A stretch of 31,123 nucleotides of DNA from Tieghemiomyces parasiticus (Eukaryota; Kickxellomycota; Dimargaritomycetes; Dimargaritales; Dimargaritaceae), in contig JANBPT010000551.1 in NCBI GenBank assembly GCA_027575765.1, positions 1 to 31,123 of the forward strand, given 5' to 3'. Both the position numbers and the translations under genes were made by a program. This document shows positions 10,099 to 19,945 of this stretch, in pieces. The notes under the pieces were generated by a model. It was not told where the DNA came from, searched no databases, and saw only the letters and a list, made by a program, of their open reading frames with translations. Numbering within the stretch: the first letter of the stretch is position 1; each line of letters starts with the position of its first letter.

Positions 10099-11801
10099 CT
10101 AGTCACGGCACTCACCGGGCTCGAGTGAAGGGTCCTCGTTCTCGCCAGCAGGTTCAGCGGCCGATTGAGGCTTCGGCTTACTGGCGGTCTCCGACGACGA
10201 CCGCGACGCTTCACGACGAGCGCTGCGACCCTCATCATCCCGGTGATAGCGGTCAGGAGACCGGTCACGCCGGCGGCGGTGGTCACCAGCCTCGTCGTCA
10301 CGGTAGCGATGGCGGCGGCGATGAGGACTAGGGCTACGGTTGTAGTTACCGTGGCGGTGGCTACTGCGATACGAAGAGGAGTAGCGAGAGCCACGGTCCG
10401 AGTGAGACTGGTCATTGCCATCGCCGTCGCGGTGGGAACGATGGTGGTGGCTCTGCTGTGACGAACGGTAGCTACGAGCGTTGTGGCCTTCATCGTAGCG
10501 GTCCCTACCACTACGGTCAGAACGCTCGTGCCTGTCGTCGCCAAGGGGACTGCCGTAACCGAATTCCTTCTTCAGTTTGCTGTACGTGTCGCGGATCAGC
10601 TCGTATCCACGGTGCTGCTTACCATCGGTATGGGCGTCCAGGCGACCAGCGTCGTCGCCGGTGACTAAAAACCCGCCGCAAACAGTGCAGACCTGCATGC
10701 GCCGCTCCTGGGCCATAATTGGGTTCGAAATTTTGTTCTGAGGGTTGAGGAAGGGGACGCGTGGCGGTAGACAGGGCCCGAGTGGGGGAAAAAGTTAGCG
10801 TGGCAGGTAAGTATCAGCCAGAGTGCCAAGCGGTCATTAAGGTCTCTGACCGAGCATAAGCGCAGAGGGGCGAAATGCCGATGCAAAAAAACCCGCAACT
10901 AGGGTGATACGAAGGTGGCGTGCGGGTGCTACACATTGGCGGCAGGCCGGTGGATGAACTCGAAAATAAATTAATATTGTCTACCATAAATACCTACCGA
11001 TTTAAGCTTATTCAGATCGACCTTGATCGCCTCGGCCTTGCGGGACATGTCCTGGGCCTCCTGGACCTGACCCTCCTCGCCGGCCTTCTCGGCAGACTCC
11101 AGGAGTGACTTAATTTTTTCCTCGAGCATGACGATCTTCTCATCGCGCTCGTCTACTTCGTCACTGAAGGGCTATATGGCATGGATTGAAGGCCGCGAGT
11201 ATGTAAACAGGTATGGGGAACATAGTAAATTAGCCGAGTATCCATGGGCGGTGGTTATATACCTAGCGACTGCTCGCAGCCATCTGACAGGATATGGTCC
11301 GCGGTGTACACTTACCATGGACCCAGGTTCCGCCTCCAAGCGCCTCCGGGCCCGCTCGACCCGGACGTCGGCGGTCCGCAGCAGCCGCTCCAGGCCGCGC
11401 AGGAATGACTGCTCATACCCGAGACGGCCCACGTCGGCCGACTGCTTGTACTCTTCGCGAAGTGCCTCGTTGTGAACCAGGTCGCAAGGACCCTGGTCTG
11501 ACTTGGTGTTAATAAAAAGTCCCTTGGGGCAAAACTCGACGAGAAAGTCCTTGCACACCTGTACAAAGAAGGGCGAGTGCCAACGAGGAAGCGAAAAAGG
11601 GGGAAGGGAGGCGACGGGATTCAAGTTAGCATTTAGGGTGGCCGATAAGGGGCACGGGCAGCCGTCTTCGCTGCCCCTCCACCTCGAAAACAGCCGTTGA
11701 GGCGATATTTAACTTACGTCGGAATCGCGGTAGTTCTTCTTGCCAACGCCCGGCTGACTGCTCATCAGTTCAGCAATGAGGTTGCGCGCGTAGTCAGCCA
11801 T
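10099..11801 (-). CDS. LUC7: LUC7-like U1 snRNP-associated splicing factor
   Basis: Four exons (minus strand): 11718-11801, 11316-11558, 10998-11171, 10099-10707. All junctions are phase 0; the product is 369 aa. The N-terminus (MADYARNLIAELMSSQPG) and the first zinc finger (C30-x7-C38-x14-C53-x3-H57, with VCKDFLVEFCP and NTKSDQGPC) are diagnostic for LUC7. A coiled-coil segment (about 85-165, DEVDERDEKIVMLEEKIKSL) leads to the second finger (C174-x2-C177-x15-H193-x5-H199, RMQVCTVCGGFL). A 150-residue Arg/Ser/His/Asp-rich tail follows. LUC7 proteins sit on U1 snRNP and tune 5' splice-site selection. The acceptor before 11171 (ATATAG) was picked because it keeps phase 0; the one 6 nt further would not. 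A GTGAGT donor-like word overlaps the last codons (10110-10115), so a further C-terminal exon is possible. Confidence 0.93.
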
Positions 11802-12669
11802 AGTTAAAAAAATATATGCAGAGGTGAGTGAAGGAGAAATTGCTGGCGGCGCGGGCGAAGGAAGGCTAATTGTGAAATGTGGATTGCTGCGTGGTGAACG
11901 GCGGGGTATTGTAACGGCTTCGCGGATATCGGTTACGACGCGTGCCACATTGAAAAAAGCGTGTAAAGAGGACGCCGTAAGGAAGTAATCTGAGGTGCCT
12001 TCTCTATGGTACCAGCTAGCCAAGTGTGATGTTGTTTAAAGTCACATGATCCTATAACATGGTAGTGGCTCTTGCCCCTAAAATAGGATCCTTTCCCCAC
12101 TGACAATCGAATGGGCGAACCATGGAGGGCATTCGAGGCCATGACGACCGGTCAGTCTAGGCTCTATATCCGCCATCAGGAATTCTAATTGGGTCTCGGT
12201 AGCTCATTGTGAGGCACCCGGTGTCCCTACCAAAACGATCCCCCCATCTACATTTCCGATGCACCTTGAAACAGACGCAGGAAGATGCAAGGTACTTGGG
12301 CGAATATGTACGCCTCACCATCGCTTGCGTTGCATTAAAAAACTATTAAGCGATCGACTCTAGCAGGGACATGGGAGAAGGAAAACTCACTTTATTTTTA
12401 ATTTGTGCAATTGCTGTCTCGGCTCAGATACAATAGATGCGAAAATTCCACAGTCTAAACTATAAATATAAAAAATGATGAATGAAAAATTGGCAAGCTA
12501 AACTGTAGTACGCATGATACATAAAGTCTTGGTAGCCCTTTTTGGAGCGGACGAGGAATGTGAGTGCTTTGGAGGCACTGCATTCAACGAAGATGACACG
12601 GATCCGATAAGCAAATACGGCCAGCCCAGTTGGGCTACTACTTTCAGCGCGGTGGTTCCTCATAGTGAT
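11802..12669. other. Intergenic, LUC7 upstream to first secreted-peptide gene; no gene seen
   Basis: Divides the housekeeping block from the secreted-protein block. The right half is AT-rich. A TTTATT at 12391-12396 (AATAAA on the minus strand) lies 275 nt beyond the stop of the 12670-12921 gene and could be its poly(A) signal. Reading frames on both strands lack motifs. Confidence 0.5.
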
Positions 12670-12921
12670 CTATTTAGTCTCATCCTCGTTGGCCCGTTTA
12701 GCGTTAAACGCGGCATTTGCGCCCGCTGCAAACTTTGAGATGGGATCGCCACCGGTGGCTTCCTTCTCTCTATATCCCTGGTAGCCGGCGTACGCAACCT
12801 TGGCGTATTCTTCGAGCCCAGGGCTACGGCGTTGAAGGCGGGATTTGGTGGATAAGGACTGGACCTGGCCCAGGGTGACGGCAGCAACGATAGCGACGAG
12901 GACGGTGGCGAAAAACTTCAT
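12670..12921 (-). CDS. Small secreted precursor with dibasic site (paralogue 1)
   Basis: An intronless 83-aa ORF. Residues 1-23 form a clear signal peptide (MKFFATVLVAIVAAVTLGQ..). A dibasic RR at 31-32 looks like a Kex2-type processing site and is followed by SPGL. The predicted 51-residue remainder is Ala/Gly-rich, contains no Cys and is roughly neutral to slightly acidic, with an acidic end (NEDETK). The gene at 15329-15580 encodes a paralogue of identical length: 21 of the first 36 residues agree (signal, LGQ.QSL and RRSPGL), but few agree after that. A TATA box lies 123 nt upstream. Function unknown; secretion and processing are inferred from sequence pattern. Confidence 0.82.
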   Translation of the reverse strand: MKFFATVLVAIVAAVTLGQVQSLSTKSRLQRRSPGLEEYAKVAYAGYQGYREKEATGGDPISKFAAGANAAFNAKRANEDETK

Positions 12922-12995
12922 GGCGGAGGAACAGAGAGCAGTCGGAGGTAATCGTGCGCTGAGTTAGGCTGTAGCGGTTGATGACGTAGTTGGCA

Positions 12996-13015
12996 AGTGG
13001 TAGTGGCTGATGGTG
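12996..13015 (-). promoter_or_regulatory. 5' leader element shared with the paralogue
   Basis: Twenty bases (plus strand AGTGGTAGTGGCTGATGGTG) that match 18 of 20 with 15668-15687. The two copies lie about 75-90 nt upstream of their respective start codons and downstream of similar TATA boxes. This is either a retained part of the duplication or a conserved 5' UTR signal. Confidence 0.6.
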
Positions 13016-13043
13016 TAAGTCAAAGGAGGGGATAATAGGGGTA

Positions 13044-13051
13044 TATTTATA
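13044..13051 (-). promoter_or_regulatory. TATA box (TATAAATA) of the 12670-12921 gene
   Basis: TATAAATA on the minus strand, 123 nt upstream of the start codon. The same octamer lies at a similar distance upstream of the paralogue. Confidence 0.65.
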
Positions 13052-14238
13052 TCCAACCCGGTTGTAATGGATCGCTAACTGGTGTAGTCCTAGGGAAAAA
13101 TGGTCAGCGCTGCTCGAGCCGCCTCGCATCCATTGAGACTCATGGCCGGCTATCTTCGCTCGTTGCACATTGGTGTAGTATAGTAGGGATGCGATGGCGG
13201 ATCGAATTGATGACGGCCGTGTCGCTTTATTGGCATACCATTTTTTACTGTGTGATTTGCCTTCAATGGGTTTTTGTTGCTTGGTTGCTCACCAATGGCT
13301 GTCATATATTGAGCGACTTTTTCGCCCAACATTGATCTACTTGTGGTTTTGTTTCTCCTTTGTCCTCGTTAATTTACCTTATCGCCATCTAACTACTCGC
13401 CCATGAACCTCCGTTTATATTTTTCAATGTATTTTATTGGATACTTCACGTTGACCGCCCGCCCTTTGACGGTAGCATCCGTTGTTTAATTTTAGTTTGC
13501 GCTTCGCGTAACTGGTTTGCAAGCCACCGTGATGCTCGTAAAGGAGGATGAGAGGGATAACGGTGAAACGGCGTAGCCGAGGGATTTATTGGTGAAAAGA
13601 AGTGGAGGGCCGCCCGGAGGTGGCGAGTGTTACGCACTGTCAAGCCATACAAAATTTAAATTACAAAACGGAGGCCTAGTTCGTCGTGGCAGACTTGATG
13701 GTTCATGTAACGAGTTTGGGCCGAGAGGGCTCATGGTTTCGGAAGGTAGAGATTTCATGAGTTCGTGCATTAATGGTGTGAATTCGAGATGATTTGTGTG
13801 GAAGACCCTTGCATTACGGGCGGTCTGGTTGCAGGGTGGCCTACTGGAGTTGGAGACACTTTGGGCGATGAAGGCATGTGTTAGCCCTAGTGTGGCTTAT
13901 TAGCACCACACTCAGTTATTCCCTGGGCCCACCTAAATCCCATCAACCACCAACCGGATGATTTGTACTGTTAATTTCTCTCAAATTCCGTTACTTTTGA
14001 TAATAACCTCTGGCATATTATCATTGACCCCAACATAGCCATAAATATATCGTTTCTGATCATCACCTGGTCTCGGTTCCGTAGCTTGGTATTCTAATAG
14101 TGGTTATGGCCCAACTCAAATATACGGAGGCTGCCAGCGGATCAGAGCTATACAGGCACCAACCGGGAAGGTGAGTGTGGTAGGCGAGACCCCAAGTGGT
14201 TGTTTATTGTGATACGTACAAGATAGATAAAAGTTAAG

Positions 14239-14589
14239 ATGAAGCCATTAGCTGTTAGGTTTGTGAGTTTTTATAGCCGGGAAATGTGTGGAGTGCCGGG
14301 TCTTGAGTGGGTCTCGGTAGTTATTCATAAAGGGCTCTCGATACGTTTGCTATGGCCAATCATTGGCACTAAGGGGGTGGTGCTTGTTCCTGTATGGCGT
14401 CGCGGTGGCTTGCAGGGTTCTGTGGAACGTCAGCTTTTGGGCACTGACAGTGAGAAGGAAGCGTTAGAAATAGGTAATCTCACAGGGTTACCCGGTGTGG
14501 AGGCCATCAGTCCAAATTTCATATTTACTAATTATATATATAATGTGCGTATGGCATTTCAAAGAGCGGGGTGCGCCCGGGTAATATGA
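14239..14589 (+). pseudogene. Possible relic of a subtilase (S8) prodomain
   Basis: A 116-codon ATG-started frame. Its middle, DSEKEALEIGNLTGLPGVEA followed by ISPNFIFT, resembles the end of the inhibitor-I9-type prodomain of secreted subtilases (..LPGVEAVSPN..). The residues before it do not form a signal peptide and nothing after it shows the Asp, His or Ser motifs of an S8 catalytic domain in any frame I checked. If the resemblance is real this is a decayed fragment; otherwise it is a chance ORF. Weak call. Confidence 0.25.
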
Positions 14590-15328
14590 CTGTGGTCGTT
14601 GAGAACACCTGTGGCTACATTGGATCAGCAGGTCTGACCCATGAATTACTACATTTGCACTTAACATTGCTTGCCTTTGCTTGCGTTGACGGCACTGCCA
14701 GGCTACACCTGTCCAAGAGCGACCCTTACCTTGTCCAATTGTCCATGCTTTCCTTTGACGCCATCAGCCTCTGCAAAAATTGGGCTACGGGGCCCTTCAC
14801 TTTTTTTAGAGGCCCTCCTTGGCCGCTGCGTTCTCTGCACGTCTTTCAGACCGACGAACACTGTCGATAATGCCAAGGCCTGCCACCGGATATAACGTGC
14901 AGTGATGCTGGTATCCTGTTAGTATCTTCGACGACACCTGCAGCGGCAGTCTTATAAATTCTGCTACATCGCCCGATCCTAAGGCTTAACGTGGCCTAGA
15001 ATAACCTAACTTCGGCGGCAGTATTTTTAACGAAGATGGTGATTCATTGTTGTGATTTATACAAACATACCCGCCCGGCTATTATGGAGGCTAAAGACGA
15101 GGGTTCCTAAAATAGAAATGTAAATACTACAAGGTAAGAAGTTAAGATACGCCGAGCTATATAAAAACAAGGTATACAGGTACTGACCAGCCCTAGCAGA
15201 GGGGAGTCGAGGGGAGAGCATTTGCTATGGTGTTGCCGTATTTAGTGGGCGGATGGCGGCCAAGTCAGGTAAACCTTGCTTATCCCAGACGTACCACTGC
15301 ATTCAATACGGCTACTTCCCACGGTGGC

Positions 15329-15580
15329 TTAATTCTTCACAGCCGTGTACCCCTTGCGAAGGCCATACGCGCCGGCGACACTCCCGGCTACTTTGCCCAA
15401 GGCACCAGCCCCCGCCTTCCCGGCCAGTTTGTATCCGGCGATACCACCGGCGACGGTAGCCGCGAATTTCCCGAGGCCAGGGCTACGACGGTGCAGTTGG
15501 ACATTGGCGGGCAGCGACTGTGCCTGGCCCAAGGTGGCGGCGACGGCGATGGTAATGAGGGCGGTGGTGAAGAACTGCAT
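15329..15580 (-). CDS. Small secreted Gly/Ala-rich cationic precursor (paralogue 2)
   Basis: An intronless 83-aa ORF, paralogous to the 12670-12921 product. Signal peptide 1-23 (MQFFTTALITIAVAATLGQ..) and RR at 31-32 followed by SPGL as in the paralogue. The 51-residue remainder has 13 Gly and many Ala, seven Lys/Arg and no acidic residue (net about +7), with repeated small-xxx-small spacing (AGKAGAGALGKVAGSVAG). That composition recalls membrane-active glycine-zipper or antimicrobial peptides; this is a compositional inference, not a family match. No Cys. A TATA box lies 135 nt upstream. The overlapping plus-strand frames are shadows. Confidence 0.82.
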   Translation of the reverse strand: MQFFTTALITIAVAATLGQAQSLPANVQLHRRSPGLGKFAATVAGGIAGYKLAGKAGAGALGKVAGSVAGAYGLRKGYTAVKN

Positions 15581-15667
15581 GGTAATAGAATGTGGCTGGG
15601 GGGAGACGGTGGTGAGCTGAAGTACGGAGTGGGACGAGGCTGCTCAGAAAGAAGGTGGTCGTAATCG

Positions 15668-15687
15668 AGTGGTAGTGGTTGATGATG
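15668..15687 (-). promoter_or_regulatory. 5' leader element shared with the paralogue
   Basis: Plus strand AGTGGTAGTGGTTGATGATG, 18 of 20 identical with 12996-13015, in the same place relative to start codon and TATA box. Confidence 0.6.
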
Positions 15688-15714
15688 GAGGCAGCAGGAG
15701 GGAACGGGTAAGGT

Positions 15715-15722
15715 TATTTATA
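15715..15722 (-). promoter_or_regulatory. TATA box (TATAAATA) of the 15329-15580 gene
   Basis: TATAAATAA on the minus strand, 135 nt upstream of the start codon. Same sequence and similar placement as in the paralogue. Confidence 0.65.
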
Positions 15723-17226
15723 CGGCACCTGGTTAGGACGGCCATTCGACCGTACTGCAAACCTAAGGTGGGCAGATAGCCTGGAGACTGCGTGCAAGCG
15801 CCAGGTAGTTGACCAATTACCCTCCCTTACGCACCGATGCCAAGGCTCACGGACCCTCGACGGACGGCTGAGGTCCACCGACCGATTGCAGTCGGCGCAT
15901 ATAATAGATGTCGACCCACGGGACCAGTTGCTTGTTCGTTGGAACAGCCGCTGGGGCTCATGATAAAAATACACCGTAGTGGTACAGGAAGACCAGGGTC
16001 TCGCTGTGGACCTGCCGCAGGCAGGGCCAAATGGGAGGCAGCAGCTCGGGAGGACAGTATCAATCTCTAGCTGGTGTAAGCGGAAAACACTACTCGTCCC
16101 GGTAGGTTGGAATCGTAGAAGGAAGAGACGGGCGCTGCAGGGCCCATCAGTGCCTAATATGGACATTACAGAACCTGAACAAAAGGCACAGTGGCATCAA
16201 TAATAGGGGTTTGGGCGGCTTGCCATGACTACGTATGTCCTGGTGCCTCATAGTATTCGGTACGGGGACGAACGTAGAGAAGAGGGAAATCGTGGACTGC
16301 TGCAGGGCTCTCCTCCTTCGCCCAATTTGACCATCTCGGAATTCATCGTCCAATGGAAGGGGGGATGCCGGCTACTTCGTCAGCATGGAGCCACTATACG
16401 CTGTCGTTGTAACGGCTGAGGATTAATGAGGTGCAAAGTGCGCGTGAGTGTCAAAAGGCCCCAACTTTTAGTCTTCATGACCGCACCTTTGGATTAGAGC
16501 GGGGTCTAGAAACGCCATGGGCATCACCATCTATACAGGCCCAACAAACGTATAGGTCCACCGAACGCTGGAGCCGGAAAAAAAAGGTACAAGAGAATGG
16601 ATCGACACAAGAACCACTAATAAGGTGCTTGACGTTACCCGGGTGAAGTAGCCCAAACGCTTTACTGGAATGAAAAGAGCGATGGGTGGTAATAACTTCA
16701 CTGCATACCACATTCGCGTGAAGTCGGCAATAATGCTGGCCAGGGAAGGTTGAGACTTTTAACCCAGCCTAACGCCACTAACCTCTAATTAGCATCATCA
16801 TTAGAGCAATTTTCTCTCATCGAACGTCATTATTCTCTAACCTCCGAACGCCCGGAGCAAGGCCCACGTATTTAGACATTTATTAAAGCGGCGATGCGCA
16901 CCCGAATAAAGAACTTAAAAGGTCACAAGGGTCTCCCAACTTGAATACGTACATCGGTTATCTAGATGGTTCAACTAGCAAACCCATTATTTTTGTGGAT
17001 TTTATCTAATGAGCCGTTAAAGTCGAACTCTGTAACGCCCGCCAGCCTCCAGCCGCACGAAATACTCAGAGTCTTGAGTCCTGCCCACCGAATAAATAGG
17101 TAGCAAGGAGCGTTTAGAATCAATCATTCAACTAAAGATAACCAGCCATTTGATATCCATTAGGCAGCACCGTGGGTCGGCTAACTGTGTCTGAGGCCTT
17201 TGACGTACCCGTCTCACGGAACCAGC

Positions 17227-18195
17227 TCATCTAAGGCCGACCAGATTTTTGAAGGCCGTCAGTACGTCAGCCCTGTTCGTCAAGGGAGCCCAAGTGATGG
17301 GAATACGGCCCTTCTCGAATGAGGACAACTGTTTGAACGCCTTAGGGCTCATGTCGATATCGCCCCGTTTACATGGTAAGCAGCTGTCCCTTACTGTGGC
17401 TATAACTGACTTGGCACCAGAGCTGATGCGGATGCGGGTATCACACCACTTGTTGTGGTTAGGATTGGTGCCTTGACTCAATTTGTTGAAATCTTCGCCG
17501 TTCTGTTGGGTTCAATATTGGGGTTGGCAATTACGGAAAGAGGGAGTGAGGGGTTGCCGTTACAGACAGACGGATGGTTAGATTCCTCCAACGGTCGGAC
17601 CAAAAGAGAAGACTCACGAAAGTGGGGGGGGCAACCCCTTCCCTGTTTGGTTAGTAAAACAGGTACGACTTACCATTGCGACTACCAGGTCATTCTCGGT
17701 ATCGGTCTTACCACAGGCACCCAGGCCAGGGGTAAAGAACGTTCCCTCACCGTTACGGTGCAGCAACTTCGAGATAGCCGTGCCAACAGATGAATTTGCC
17801 ACTATCTTGTATACCGCGGAATTTTGAACCTTGCCCTTGATAGACGTGGTGGTTTTGGGTGGCGGTGTAGGTGGTATGGCAGCAGATATGGGATTAAGGG
17901 CAGTCTGCGAGACCTTAGTTTTTTCGGCTGGGTGGGTTGCCTGGTCCGCAGTGGTGGCGAGCGGCGATTTAGCCGGCAATTCGGCTTCTTTGATTAGCGG
18001 GCGTGAGATGACCGCGGCTGTGGCTGGCACGGCTGACCCGGCCCGGACAGGGGATTTCGCGGCGTGCTGTTGAATTTCCGCGGAGGTAATGGCCTGGATC
18101 GGCTGGGCATCTCTGCCATAGGCCGTTGTGGTATCGGATGGGAGGCAAAGTACCAGTACGAGGGCTCCGCTGGCCAGAGCGGATATCAATCTCAT
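17227..18195 (-). CDS. Secreted RlpA-like double-psi beta-barrel (expansin/barwin-type) protein
   Basis: Two exons (minus strand), 17674-18195 and 17227-17502 (phase 0, donor GTAAGT); product 265 aa. Signal peptide 1-25 (MRLISALASGALVLVLCLPS..). A low-complexity Ala/Pro/Thr/Lys linker spans about 26-147. The C-terminal domain (149-247) is a complete DPBB: GEGTFFTPGLGACGKTD, NDLVVAM, then across the intron KWCDTRIRI, IATVRDSCLPC, GDIDMSPKAF and GRIPITW. Cys 161, 194, 215 and 218 and Asp 213 sit where fungal DPBB/expansin-like proteins have them. Such proteins are secreted and associate with cell-wall polysaccharide; enzymatic activity is not generally established. An in-frame ATG at 18261 would add 22 residues but spoil the signal peptide. 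The only TATA box seen is 279 nt upstream of the start. Confidence 0.9.
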
Positions 18196-18473
18196 CGTCA
18201 GGAATGGGACGGGGGAGATACGGCGGGATACGTAGGTTAGCTGGACGGTTTGGGAGTGCAAGCGGCGCAGGAGGTGACATGCGAGGAAATAGTTGTGCGT
18301 CAGTAGACGATACAGGGTATCGATGGGAGACAGGGGAGTTTAAAACGTTGTGGTCTATAGTAATCTTGTGACTGCGTGATAGTGGAGACAGGTTGAGTAT
18401 TAAACCGCCTTTACGCAATTGTGTAGCCAAACGGACGAAGATAACTCGGGGCGCCGGTCGCCAGCGATTGTAA

Positions 18474-18481
18474 TATTTATA
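18474..18481 (-). promoter_or_regulatory. Candidate TATA box (TATAAATA) upstream of the DPBB gene
   Basis: The same octamer as in the two peptide genes, on the minus strand. Its distance of 279 nt from the chosen ATG implies a long 5' UTR, so this is only a candidate. Confidence 0.35.
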
Positions 18482-19840
18482 GATCGCTGCAGATGATCGC
18501 GAAGGGAGAGTGAAAGGCCCGGCATTAACCAGAGTGGGGTCAGAGGGGGGAGTGAATGAATTACACATATATATTAGTCGTAAGGACCGCTGCCCAGTAC
18601 TAGGCACGCCTCAGCACGGCTGCCAGTCCTAGCCTCAACATGCGCGGAGCGGAATGCAAGCGGCCACGAATGACGCGGTGAGGCGGCTTCCTCTCTTATG
18701 GTCATTCCTAAATCAATGTCGGCGGCGGCGAGGCTGCTTGTCGTCGGAATAACGGTCCCAACGGGCCAATGGGGAGACTGCGACAGGGGGATACCCAGAA
18801 TGCGACATCCCTCTGTCATACGCCACCTCGCCTCCCTCTTCCCCCTTTTGCCCGTGGCATCACTACGATATCCTCAAGGGCGCTGCTTCCTCTTTCTGTA
18901 TTATTATCTCTCGACTGCATAGCCGTGGTGGTGTCTACCCTCGTTACCGTGAGCTTCAACTATCCCTACCTTACTTCCCTCGGGCGCCCAGTGGGTGACC
19001 ACATATGACGAATATATACTAGGCAGGTACCGAACGCGCCAAATATTCCGAACTCAGTGCGTTTTATAGTCGTATGGAAGTTGGCCAGCGGATCGACCTG
19101 CTTAGTGGAGTCACTTGGGGGTACATACGTGTTACCGGCTGTGAAGGTACGACGGAGCCGCACTGGTCGCCGACGCCTGCTGCTGCACTGTGGCTTGCTT
19201 CACCGCCCTACTCACATGTAACCGATAGGCGAACCCCGATCGGAGTCCTGCTAAAACAAGGTGCTTTCACTGCGAGCCCCTTTGGGATTGTGAATTTGGC
19301 AGTCATTCGGCGAGACCAAACTCCTTTTCTGCGCCTTCGTCCCTATCAAACATGCCAAGTATGATTCCGGCCGGATCGACGGGGTCAATTGGCGTATAGC
19401 TCGTGGTGCCACAAGCCTTACCGTTAGACCTGACCGGCCCCTCACCCCATCGAACCCCCTTCGTCTGCCACCACTTCCCCTCGTGCCCGTAGTTTCCCTC
19501 TCCCAAATCTCACAACAATAATGTGCAGCCCAATGATCTCGTACGAGGTCATACGAGAATGTCCTATTCACACGAAGAAACCTATTGGACTAAAACAAAG
19601 CATCCAATCGACTCGCTCGCGAGGTGGCACTACGGAGGCCACTGGCTATGCTATACCAAGAGCTAGACATCCACCCACACGGCCAGCCGGAAAAAAATAA
19701 TTGAAACTCATCCACTACCTAGGCTTGCGTAAGCTGGCGCAACCAAGTCTCACATCCTCTGCCAGAGAAGTACAACAACATTCCCGCTCATGTCCTCGCC
19801 CCTCTCCTCCTCGCAATGCACTACACTAGACGGGGCTCTC

Positions 19841-19848
19841 TATTTAAA
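19841..19848 (+). promoter_or_regulatory. TATA-like box (TATTTAAA) of the 19946-20590 gene
   Basis: Plus-strand TATTTAAAG about 98 nt upstream of the start codon, preceded by CT-rich sequence. Confidence 0.5.
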
Positions 19849-19945
19849 GATCCAATTTCCTCTCGACACCTAGAAGTCTCGAAATCAGACACTCCTGGGC
19901 CCTGTCGACTCCGTGCCAATCTACATTACCTAGTTACACTTCAAT

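Larger units (their letters stand above)
12922..15328. other. 2.4-kb region between the two peptide paralogues
   Basis: Holds the promoter of the 12670-12921 gene at its left end and the 3' flank of the 15329-15580 gene at its right end. In between I see only one reading frame worth noting (14239-14589, listed separately). No third copy of the peptide gene was found by eye. Confidence 0.5.
15581..17226. other. Intergenic upstream of paralogue 2; no supported gene
   Basis: The left 150 bp carry the TATA box and leader of the 15329-15580 gene. A 150-codon minus-strand ORF (15714-16166) overlaps that promoter and shows no domain or signal sequence, so I do not call it. The remainder up to the DPBB gene shows no gene. 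Confidence 0.5.
18196..19945. other. Divergent intergenic region; no gene seen
   Basis: Lies between the DPBB gene (minus) and the 214-aa secreted protein gene (plus). TATA boxes near each end are listed separately. Frames of up to 212 codons on the minus strand at 17969-18607 overlap the DPBB first exon in another frame and are shadows. Confidence 0.5.

Noticed and set aside
15714..16166. 150-codon minus-strand ORF with several Cys
   Set aside because: It overlaps the TATA box and leader of the 15329-15580 gene, has no signal peptide or domain, and reads as scattered residues.
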